A stretch of DNA of 55,751 nucleotides from Nitrospiraceae bacterium UBA6905. GTDB taxonomy: Bacteria > Nitrospirota > Thermodesulfovibrionia > Thermodesulfovibrionales > UBA6898. Numbering within the stretch: the first letter of the stretch is position 1; every line of letters begins with the position of its first letter. Shown one piece after another: positions 49,070 to 55,751 of the stretch. The DNA lies in contig DKBH01000031.1 of NCBI GenBank assembly GCA_002451165.1, positions 1 through 55,751 of the forward strand. Reading direction: 5' to 3'. Made by a program: the position numbers and the translations under genes. Below the pieces are notes generated by a model that worked only from the letters and a program-made list of their open reading frames with translations, was not told the DNA's origin and searched no databases.

Positions 49070-51637
49070 ATGACGAAAGAACAGTATATCGACGCGAAGT
49101 ATGACGAGTATCTTCGTTACTGGGGAAATATCGGCCTGGCGGTCGGGCCGGCAGCCGTTCTTTCATTAATCCCGCTCGACTATTTCGTAACGCCTGCAAA
49201 CTTTGTGTCGTTCTTTGCATATCGTGTCGTCGCTGCATTTATCTTGTTTTTACTCTACCTGGGGAACAAGATACGGAAAGATCGCGGCTTTCAGAGCTTT
49301 ATCCTTATTGCTGCGGGCACGACCGTATCTCTCATGGTCGCCGCGATGATTGCAAAATTTCATGGTCACCAGTCTCCATATTTCGCAGGCTTTATACTTA
49401 CCGCCATATTTGTCTCCGGTGTCCTTCCGACGCTTTTTCGGGCGAGTATTGTTGCGTCAGGCATGGTCTATGCCATTTATCTGATACCCCTCTTATTATA
49501 TGACCGCATTACCAATATTGCTTTTTTTGCATCGGCGAATTTCCTGATACTCGCCTGTATGGGCACTATGCTCCTTATGCGCTATTTCAGTAATAAGCAC
49601 CTGATCCATGAGTTTGGTTTGCAGTATGACGTTGCACAGTATAAAAACACCCTTGAAGAGCAAGTGGAACAGCGGACTGCGGAGCTTTCTATTACCATCA
49701 GAGACTTGGAAGCTGAGATGCTGGAGCGGGAAAGAATCGAAAAAGAGTTGATGGAGAGCCAGGAAAGTTTCAAACGAATGTCAGATGATTCTCCCCTAGC
49801 CATCGCGATAGTTAATGAGCATGGCACAGTGGAGTATGTCAACAAACGCTTTTCAGAAATCATGGGCTATTCCCTCGAAGATATGCCCGCACTTGAGCAC
49901 TGGTGGTCTCAGGCATACACCGACAACGATAAACACGACCTCGATAATCTCTCATGGAGAGTTCTGACCAGTAAGGCGTTTCAGGGGGAAAGAATTGGGG
50001 TCCAGGAGCGAAAGGTTGTCCCTAAGAACGGTATGCTTAGGGATGTCGAACTTAGGATCACCCGTGCTGCTGACAAGCTTATAGTCGTATTTGATGATGT
50101 AACCGACAGGTTGATTATGCAGCAGATGGTCCGACAGGCAAGAGACGATTGGGAAGATACCTTTAACACTATTAATGAAGCGATAACGATACATGATCTG
50201 GACTTCACGATTATACGTATGAACAAATCAGCAGAAACACTGCTTGCATCGCAGTCACAGGACTATGATATCATAGGGCAAAAGTGCTATATGCTCTACC
50301 ACGGAACATCAAGTTCACCGGAAGGCTGCCCCAGCTGTAAAACGCTTCTGAGCGGAGAACCTTCCATGACAGAAGTCTTCGAGCCCCATCTCGGGAAGTA
50401 TTTAGAGATAAAGGCACTGCCGCGCATGGACGGCGCGGGAAAAGTGATCGGCATGATTCACATCGTTCGTGATATAACCGAACGGCAACGGGCGCAGGCG
50501 GAACAGGAAAGCCTGATCCAGCAACAACAAGATCTCCTGAACAAAATCTCTGTCTCTCGAAGACAGTGGCTCGCTACCTTCGACAGCATAACGGATATGA
50601 TATCGATCCAGGATATGGACGCTACGATCATCAAGGCAAACAAAGCCTTTGCCAGATACTTTGGACTTGACATTGTGGATGTCTTAAACAAGAATTATTG
50701 GGAATTTTTTGATTGCACCGCTATGCGGGCGCCTGATATTCCGGAGAAGTTATCATTGTCAGAATGGAGGCCTACGGTGGCTGAGTTTTCAGATCCTGCC
50801 TCCGGAAAGATCCTACGGTTTTCCATCTTTCCCTATTATTCAATTACCGGGGAGCTTGTCGGCACCGTGCATGTGGCAAGGGATATAACTGAAGAACGGG
50901 ATAGGGAAATGAGGCTAATCTTGAGCGAAAGGCTCGCGTCGCTTGGACAGATGGCATCGGGCATCGCCCATGAGATCAATAATCCTCTGGCTACGATCGC
51001 TGGCTGCTCCGAGGGCCTGATGAACAGGGTCAAGCAGGGAAGAATCGACTCCGAACTTTTTGAAAATTATCTGACAACGATCCAGGAGGAGGTGATGAGG
51101 TGCAAGTCGATAACGACAGGAATGCTTGCTGTCGTGAGAAATTCCTCCTACGCAACAAAGAATGTCGATATGCATGAACTTATTGATAAGACTGTTGAAT
51201 TGATCGTTTTCCAGGGCCGGCTGCGGGATGTTGAGGTAGTAAAGAATTATACCGCACATCCTCTGCAGCTGCATGGGAGCGAAGGTGAATTGAAACAAGC
51301 AATACTGGCAATCCTGACCAATGCACTCGACGCCATGCAGGAAAGGGGAATGCTGCAGATAGGCACAGAAATCACGGAGCAGGATGCCGTGATTTCCATC
51401 CGTGATACAGGTCCCGGAATTGCAGAGGAACATATGAGAAGGATCTTTGATCCGTTCTTTTCACTTAAATTGGATAGCGGGGGAACAGGTCTCGGCCTGT
51501 CAATCGCTAACAGGATCATCAATAATCATAACGGCCGTATAACCGTCGATTCTATCGTTGGCAAGGGAGCAACATTTTCCATAGTACTCCCTTTGCACAG
51601 CTGCAGCACACTTCGGAAAGATATCCCCACATCATAG
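49070..51637 (+). CDS. Membrane PAS-domain sensor histidine kinase
   Basis: An 855-residue kinase. Six predicted membrane helices (about 21-170) precede a coiled coil (about 190-240). Three PAS domains follow (about 240-345, 362-475, 497-620). HisKA has the phospho-acceptor in GIAHEINNPLATIAG; the HATPase has ILTNALDAM, IRDTGPGI and GGTGLGLSIANRII. PAS2 carries the cysteine-rich KCYMLYHG...CPSCKTLL motif, possibly redox- or metal-sensing. PAS3 has lost the equivalent cysteines (KNYWEFFDCTAM). No receiver is attached. The NtrC-type regulator 238 bases upstream is the natural partner. Confidence 0.93.
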   Translation: MTKEQYIDAKYDEYLRYWGNIGLAVGPAAVLSLIPLDYFVTPANFVSFFAYRVVAAFILFLLYLGNKIRKDRGFQSFILIAAGTTVSLMVAAMIAKFHGHQSPYFAGFILTAIFVSGVLPTLFRASIVASGMVYAIYLIPLLLYDRITNIAFFASANFLILACMGTMLLMRYFSNKHLIHEFGLQYDVAQYKNTLEEQVEQRTAELSITIRDLEAEMLERERIEKELMESQESFKRMSDDSPLAIAIVNEHGTVEYVNKRFSEIMGYSLEDMPALEHWWSQAYTDNDKHDLDNLSWRVLTSKAFQGERIGVQERKVVPKNGMLRDVELRITRAADKLIVVFDDVTDRLIMQQMVRQARDDWEDTFNTINEAITIHDLDFTIIRMNKSAETLLASQSQDYDIIGQKCYMLYHGTSSSPEGCPSCKTLLSGEPSMTEVFEPHLGKYLEIKALPRMDGAGKVIGMIHIVRDITERQRAQAEQESLIQQQQDLLNKISVSRRQWLATFDSITDMISIQDMDATIIKANKAFARYFGLDIVDVLNKNYWEFFDCTAMRAPDIPEKLSLSEWRPTVAEFSDPASGKILRFSIFPYYSITGELVGTVHVARDITEERDREMRLILSERLASLGQMASGIAHEINNPLATIAGCSEGLMNRVKQGRIDSELFENYLTTIQEEVMRCKSITTGMLAVVRNSSYATKNVDMHELIDKTVELIVFQGRLRDVEVVKNYTAHPLQLHGSEGELKQAILAILTNALDAMQERGMLQIGTEITEQDAVISIRDTGPGIAEEHMRRIFDPFFSLKLDSGGTGLGLSIANRIINNHNGRITVDSIVGKGATFSIVLPLHSCSTLRKDIPTS

Positions 51638-51947
51638 GCTCCAAGCAATCCTGCACTGCTATCCTGTCTCAGATGATTACGTTTCTTTAGCTCATGCCTG
51701 ATTTCAGGACATTACCTCGGCGCATAACTCGTCAAGGCGTTAACCTGGGACACCGTGTGCAGGAGATGCTGAAATCGGTGCCTTCCAGAAATCTGGTTGT
51801 CAAGATGAATCCTCCTGTTGTGATATCATAAAGTCATTCGGCAAGATTGCTCATCGTAAGAGAGGATTCAGCACCGCATGCATGCCTTGAAAATCTTTAA
51901 TCGTGGGCTGTCTTGCTCTCAGACAATATATCGTTTACGATTAGATC
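51638..51947. other. 310-base intergenic region, nothing recognised
   Basis: This lies between the sensor kinase and the glycosylase gene. No repeat, RNA gene or good promoter could be identified. Confidence 0.5.
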
Positions 51948-52823
51948 ATGAAAAAAAGTAAGAATGAAGAGTCAAGGTTCAGAGATGAGCTGAATGCCAC
52001 AGGCATTTCACCGTTAACAATACGCCTTTTTCAGAAGATCATCAATGCACATTACCGGAAGACCTATCGGGATATGCCCTGGCGGAGGACCAGGGACCCC
52101 TACCGGATACTGGTATCGGAGATTATGCTTCAACAGACGCAGGTCGAGCGGGTTCTCAAGAAATACGGGGAGTTCATCAGGACATTTCCTGATCTTCGTA
52201 CACTGGCCCGGGCTCCGCTCTCAGTCGTCCTCAGGGTGTGGCAGGGAATGGGCTACAACAAGCGGGCACTTGCTCTCAAGAGGCTGGCCGAGATAGTCTT
52301 CCAGGAATATGGCGGAAGGCTTCCTTCAGAATCTCAGGAACTGGTCAGACTGCCAGGCATCGGACCCTATTCTGCTTCTGCCATCTCCACCTTTGCGCAT
52401 AACAGGCCGTGCCTCTTTATCGAGACAAATATCCGCAGGGTGTATATCTATTTTTTCTTCCGAGAACGCCAACAGGTCAGAGATACAGAGATCATGCCGA
52501 TCCTTGAGCAAACCCTGGTCAAGAAGCAACCCCGGGACTGGTACTACGCGCTTATGGATTACGGAGTAAAGCTCGGAAAAGAGGCAAGTAACCCAAACCG
52601 GCAGAGTGCCCATTATCAGAAGCAGTCCGCATTTCATGGCTCGACCCGCCAGGTCCGGGGCCTCATCATGAAGACCATCCTGGCAAGCCAGGGTATGACA
52701 AAACCTGCCCTGAGAAAGACCTTTTCGACGCTACACGGGGATCTTGATCAGGTCCTTGATGGCTTGTTGAAGGACGGACTTTTGCAGCAGAAAAAGGGGA
52801 GGTTTATCATTCCCTCGGCTTAG
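51948..52823 (+). CDS. MutY/EndoIII-family DNA glycosylase without Fe-S cluster
   Basis: Helix-hairpin-helix DNA glycosylase of 291 residues, related to adenine glycosylase. MutY-like features are PWRRTRDPYRILVSEIMLQQ then TQVERVL (catalytic Glu58 in SEIMLQQ), GYNKRALALKRLAEI, and the HhH LVRLPGIGPYSASAI near 135. The usual catalytic Asp context (LDGNV) reads FIETNIRRV, putting Glu159 at the Asp position. The four cysteines that ligate [4Fe-4S] in MutY/EndoIII are absent; the only cysteine is residue 155. The C-terminus is a small winged-helix-like tail, not the NUDT1-like domain. Substrate may differ from A:8-oxoG. Confidence 0.85.
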   Translation: MKKSKNEESRFRDELNATGISPLTIRLFQKIINAHYRKTYRDMPWRRTRDPYRILVSEIMLQQTQVERVLKKYGEFIRTFPDLRTLARAPLSVVLRVWQGMGYNKRALALKRLAEIVFQEYGGRLPSESQELVRLPGIGPYSASAISTFAHNRPCLFIETNIRRVYIYFFFRERQQVRDTEIMPILEQTLVKKQPRDWYYALMDYGVKLGKEASNPNRQSAHYQKQSAFHGSTRQVRGLIMKTILASQGMTKPALRKTFSTLHGDLDQVLDGLLKDGLLQQKKGRFIIPSA

Positions 52824-52919
52824 ATTAGGATAACAGCAGCTACCGGAGTACCTATCTTCAACATCGTGCCGAAGCATGGGCTCTTCCTGGCAGGGAAGAT
52901 CACGCTCCGGCAGAGAAGG

Positions 52920-54038
52920 TCATTCAGTGAGTTCGCCGGAAACCTGGAACTTTCTCATGAATTTCCGGTCTATGTAATCCTTCAGTCTGAATGCCAGCCT
53001 GCCTTCCCACACGATGTTGCCTCTCCAGAAAATACCTCGGCCATTTCCCATGTTGAAGATGAGCAGATATGTCCGCTGAGGTGAAAATGGCTGCATTACT
53101 CCGCCCCTCAGCGATGCAAGCAGGTTATGGTAAAGAACCGGGTTCTCTCTCACCGCCTGAACACCGACCCGGGGAAGACGGTCATGTTCGAGGCTGATAC
53201 AGTCACCGCCGCCGAATATTTCCGGGTAGCGAACGCTCTGGAGAAAGGAGTTCACCAGGAGCCCCCCGTCCTCCCCGACAAGAAGGCCTGATCTTCTGAA
53301 CATCGCGGGCGGGGTCACACCGGTCGCTAGCAACGCCATGTCAAAGGGTATAACGGAACCGTCGTCAAGCACGAATGTACTGTCAGCAGCACGGAGCACG
53401 TGACGGCCCTCGACAATGGCAACAGCTCTCTCCGCTAAAGATCGGTAGCAGGGCGTGCGAACCTTATCCGGAAAATGCTTGAGGAGTCTCGTGCCCGCCA
53501 GCAGCGTTATCTGAAGCCTCCTGCCAGCATCATCGGCGATCTTCCACACATTGCCCGCCAGTTCAACTCCTGCAGGCCCGCCACCGATGACAACGATATG
53601 CAGCCGTCTGTCCGCAATGCGACGCAGAAGATAATCGCGGGCGCTCAGGAGATTGACGATCGGCTTTACCCTAAAAATGTTGTCCTGCACCAGTTCTGGT
53701 CCCGGAAATGGTATCTCGCTTCCTGTATTGAAGGAGACGATATCGTACGGGACAGTTCTGCCCGATCCAAGCAGGAGGGTCCTGTTTTCAGGATCGACCC
53801 GTGTCACGGCATCTTCAATAAAAGATGCTCCCCGGTCCTCAACCATCTTTTTGACATGAAAACGAACTTCCCGGGGTTGATACCAGCCCGAAAGCATTCC
53901 GGGACCCATCCCCGAATAATAATGATATGCCGATGGGCTTATCAGGGTCACCTGAGCGTTGTTATCCCGCAGGTCCTGCAAATGAAGGAGGGCCGTCAGA
54001 TGGGCGTGGCCTCCTCCAACAAAAACGACGTTTCTCAT
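52920..54038 (-). CDS. FAD/NAD(P)-dependent oxidoreductase, SelD-N-terminus/NDH-2-like
   Basis: A 372-residue flavoprotein of the pyridine nucleotide-disulfide oxidoreductase fold. The FAD-binding start is VVFVGGGHAHLTALLHL, then ISPSAYHYYSGMGPGMLSGW. The NAD(P) motif is VVIGGGPAGVELAG near 155, and the second FAD motif is IFGGGDCISLEH near 285. The YSGMGPGMLSG and HAHL blocks are those of the family that in many bacteria is fused to the N-terminus of selenophosphate synthetase SelD; here it stands alone. A function in selenium or quinone redox chemistry is only suggestive. The chosen ATG follows AGGAGA. Confidence 0.85.
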   Translation of the reverse strand: MRNVVFVGGGHAHLTALLHLQDLRDNNAQVTLISPSAYHYYSGMGPGMLSGWYQPREVRFHVKKMVEDRGASFIEDAVTRVDPENRTLLLGSGRTVPYDIVSFNTGSEIPFPGPELVQDNIFRVKPIVNLLSARDYLLRRIADRRLHIVVIGGGPAGVELAGNVWKIADDAGRRLQITLLAGTRLLKHFPDKVRTPCYRSLAERAVAIVEGRHVLRAADSTFVLDDGSVIPFDMALLATGVTPPAMFRRSGLLVGEDGGLLVNSFLQSVRYPEIFGGGDCISLEHDRLPRVGVQAVRENPVLYHNLLASLRGGVMQPFSPQRTYLLIFNMGNGRGIFWRGNIVWEGRLAFRLKDYIDRKFMRKFQVSGELTE

Positions 54039-54238
54039 TATGGCGTTTCTCCTGTCGGACATTATCGGCCATGGTCTGCATGTCACGTCCTATGCAGCAG
54101 GCGTCTAAAATCATTAAGCCGTCGGTTTTAACTATATCACGAACAAGGGTGCCGTAACATACTCATGTGTGCCCAGGGGGCTCCGATGGGCCATCCTGTG
54201 CCATTGCCCTAAAAAGGATTCCTGTATTAAACTTATCC

Positions 54239-55108
54239 ATGGAAGCTATCTTGAAGGAGCTCACCGCCCTGAACAGAAGCCTGGTAAGAATAGCTGATGC
54301 ACTTGCACCGTCCTTTGATGCCTCGCTGTTGGATAAATATACTGCATTTAAGTGCAGTTCACGGAACGACACACTGGTGATCAAGGGCATCCCTGCCCCT
54401 GATCCCGTCATCTTTGACGAGATCATCGGCATTGATGACATCATTTCGGAACTCCGGGCCAACACCGAGCAGTTCCTTGAAGGACTTCCTTGCAATAATG
54501 CCCTGCTTTACGGCCCTCGGGGAACAGGCAAGTCGTCTGCGATTAAAGCATTACTCAATGCATACGCTGTGCAGGGACTCCGCATGATCGAGATGCCGCG
54601 GGACGCTCTAGTTCATATTCTTGAAGTCGCCGAGGTCGTACGTGGCAGGAAGGACAAGTTTATCGTTTTTTGCGATGATCTCTCGTTCGAAGAAGACGAC
54701 AGGTCCTACCGCCAGATCAAGACCGTGCTCGAAGGCGGTTTGGAGACGCGACCGGGTAACATACTTATCCATGCAACATCCAACAGACGTCACCTCATGC
54801 CTGAGAAGATTGTGGAGAATCTGCCGGACCCGCAGGACGAACTCCACCCGGAAGAGGCACTTGAAGAAAAAATATCCCTGAGCGACAGGTTCGGCTTGAG
54901 ACTTGGCTTCCAGCACTTTGACGCTGACATTTACCTCAGGATCACGGGCAACTATGCAAAGATTAGAAGGCTCAGAATCACCGGGGAAGAACTGAGAAGG
55001 CTGGCCATGGAGTGGTCCATCTCCCACGGCAGCTTTTCCGGCAGGACTGCACGCCAATTTATAGATAGTCTTGAAGGAAGGCTGAAGAAAAAAAAACATC
55101 TTGCGTAG
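54239..55108 (+). CDS. DUF815-family AAA ATPase
   Basis: Predicted P-loop ATPase of about 289 residues. After a helical N-terminus it has LVIKGIPAPDPVIFDEIIGI, then Walker A LYGPRGTGKSSAIKALLNA, Walker B FIVFCDDLSFEEDD, and the sensor-1 segment LIHATSNRRHLMPEK. The C-terminal lid has SLSDRFGLRLGFQHFD and RQFIDSL. All are typical DUF815 blocks. The family function is unknown. Two starts are possible: the ATG chosen here and one 72 bases upstream; neither has a strong ribosome-binding site, and the extra residues of the longer form do not look conserved. Confidence 0.88.
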   Translation: MEAILKELTALNRSLVRIADALAPSFDASLLDKYTAFKCSSRNDTLVIKGIPAPDPVIFDEIIGIDDIISELRANTEQFLEGLPCNNALLYGPRGTGKSSAIKALLNAYAVQGLRMIEMPRDALVHILEVAEVVRGRKDKFIVFCDDLSFEEDDRSYRQIKTVLEGGLETRPGNILIHATSNRRHLMPEKIVENLPDPQDELHPEEALEEKISLSDRFGLRLGFQHFDADIYLRITGNYAKIRRLRITGEELRRLAMEWSISHGSFSGRTARQFIDSLEGRLKKKKHLA

Positions 55109-55374
55109 CCTGCGTCTCCTGACATGGCACGCGGCAGAAATGCGGGAGTGAGCCGCTTCATCTCCATTCAATAGTGCTTTGATGTAGTGAGATAACCATC
55201 TCATTGACATGCTCAAGTAATTCCTCCCGTCACCATGCAACCAAGACCCGCCTTCCTTCTTCTCGGGGGTTTCTTCCTTAATTCCCTCTTCATAATTACT
55301 CGTAATCCATTCGCCACTTCTTCACAATACTTTGCGAATATAGTAACAGCCGAAGAAAAATAAGGAGGATTCCC

Positions 55375-55569
55375 ATGAAGAAGCATCTCATTACCGCCAT
55401 TGTCATGATCATGATGCTCAGCCTGAACGGCTGCTGGTGGTTCCATCACCGTCATAATAGCCATGGGGGAGATCGCGACGGCTACACTCACCATGACAAT
55501 GGGAGAGATCATGATGGAGACCGTGATCGATATCATGACGGCAATAAGGACCATGATCCATGGCGGTAA
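55375..55569 (+). CDS. Small His/Asp-rich lipoprotein
   Basis: A 64-residue exported lipoprotein. Signal peptide MKKHLITAIVMIMMLSLNGC has lipobox LNGC (lipidation at Cys20). The mature 45 residues are dominated by His, Asp, Gly and Arg in loose repeats (HHRHNSHGGDRDG, NGRDHDGDRD), suited to binding metal ions such as Ni, Zn or Cu at the cell surface. An excellent AAGGAGG site precedes the ATG, and a terminator-like hairpin follows, so it is probably expressed alone. Low sequence complexity prevents family assignment. Confidence 0.8.
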   Translation: MKKHLITAIVMIMMLSLNGCWWFHHRHNSHGGDRDGYTHHDNGRDHDGDRDRYHDGNKDHDPWR

Positions 55570-55587
55570 ATACACCTGAAGTGTCTC

Positions 55588-55631
55588 TCTCTTCTTAAGA
55601 GAATCTAAGGCATCTAACCTTAGAGAAGAGA
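55588..55631 (+). terminator. Complex hairpin after lipoprotein gene
   Basis: The inner stem TCTAAGG/CCTTAGA has a 7-base loop. The outer arms TCTCTTC/GAAGAGA pair across a one-sided 9-base bulge. It starts about 20 bases after the lipoprotein stop and probably shapes the mRNA 3-prime end. Confidence 0.4.
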
Positions 55632-55667
55632 CTTGCGGGAAAACAACGTCTGTCTTTCTTCCACAAA

Positions 55668-55701
55668 AAAGAGGGATGATCCTTTCAGAACACCCCTCTT
55701 T
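55668..55701 (+). terminator. Probable rho-independent terminator
   Basis: An eight-base stem AAAGAGGG/CCCTCTTT encloses an 18-base loop, preceded by an A-run and followed by a T-rich stretch (CTACTTCTT). It could work in both directions, ending the lipoprotein transcript and one from beyond the right edge. Confidence 0.6.
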
Positions 55702-55751
55702 CTACTTCTTAATAAGCTTCCTATTCATTGCCGGGGGCCGGGCCTCCCGCA

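Noticed and set aside
1..55751. tRNA, rRNA, CRISPR arrays, insertion sequences or prophage
   Set aside because: No cloverleaf, regularly spaced repeat, transposase or phage gene was recognised by reading both strands; a dedicated scan was not possible.

Overview
The window is about 56 kb of a Gram-negative bacterial chromosome of middling GC. Lipoprotein signals, a LolA-type chaperone and periplasmic sensors indicate an outer membrane. The gene set (acyl-CoA dehydratase activase-type proteins, many B12/radical SAM enzymes, a decayed c-type cytochrome, a probable selenoprotein, abundant two-component and c-di-GMP genes) suggests a metabolically versatile, largely anaerobic lineage such as Nitrospirota or Desulfobacterota. 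That placement is inference; no rRNA or tRNA gene was seen. No IS element, CRISPR array or prophage was recognised.

Layout, left to right. (1) 1-4.1 kb: an orphan CheR, a receiver-PilZ protein, a flavoprotein and a lipoprotein. (2) 4.7-6.3 kb: three small heat-shock proteins behind one exact CIRCE operator. (3) 6.5-10.6 kb: a probable radical-SAM RiPP locus with a 43-codon precursor, HPr-kinase-like protein, SPASM enzyme, PqqD-like protein, S26-type peptidase and SGNH hydrolase. (4) 10.6-20.9 kb: a c-di-GMP/polyketide region. A 2599-residue protein carries PilZ-KS-AT-ACP-KR-DH-PPTase-hotdog-hotdog in one chain and is flanked by a stand-alone PilZ protein and a divergent GGDEF-EAL protein. (5) 21.5-22.3 kb: an arsenite methyltransferase whose third conserved cysteine is an in-frame TGA followed by a SECIS-like hairpin, so probably a selenoprotein. 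(6) 22.3-29.1 kb: two uncharacterised proteins, a three-gene HgdB/HgdC-type group, a YgiD-like dioxygenase, and a MarR-pirin operon with its operator. (7) 29.4-36.8 kb: a tightly overlapping seven-gene operon of LolA-like protein, KS-alpha, KS-beta/CLF-like protein, three B12-binding radical SAM enzymes and a DUF2062 membrane protein. A decayed triheme cytochrome and a Nudix gene follow. (8) 37.8-51.6 kb: a complete chemosensory operon (CheW, binding protein, MCP, CheR, REC, CheA, CheB, REC, CheX, REC) behind a sigma-54 promoter. It is followed by an NtrC-type activator and a PAS histidine kinase. (9) 51.9 kb to the end: a MutY homologue without Fe-S cysteines, a SelD-N-terminus-like flavoprotein, a DUF815 ATPase and a His/Asp-rich lipoprotein.

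The strongest candidates for something undescribed are the PilZ-headed polyketide/polyene synthase, which implies second-messenger control built into the enzyme, and the selenocysteine arsenite methyltransferase. The RiPP locus and the KS-alpha/CLF plus radical SAM operon come next. All functions are assigned by reading translations and motifs by eye; no database search was run.
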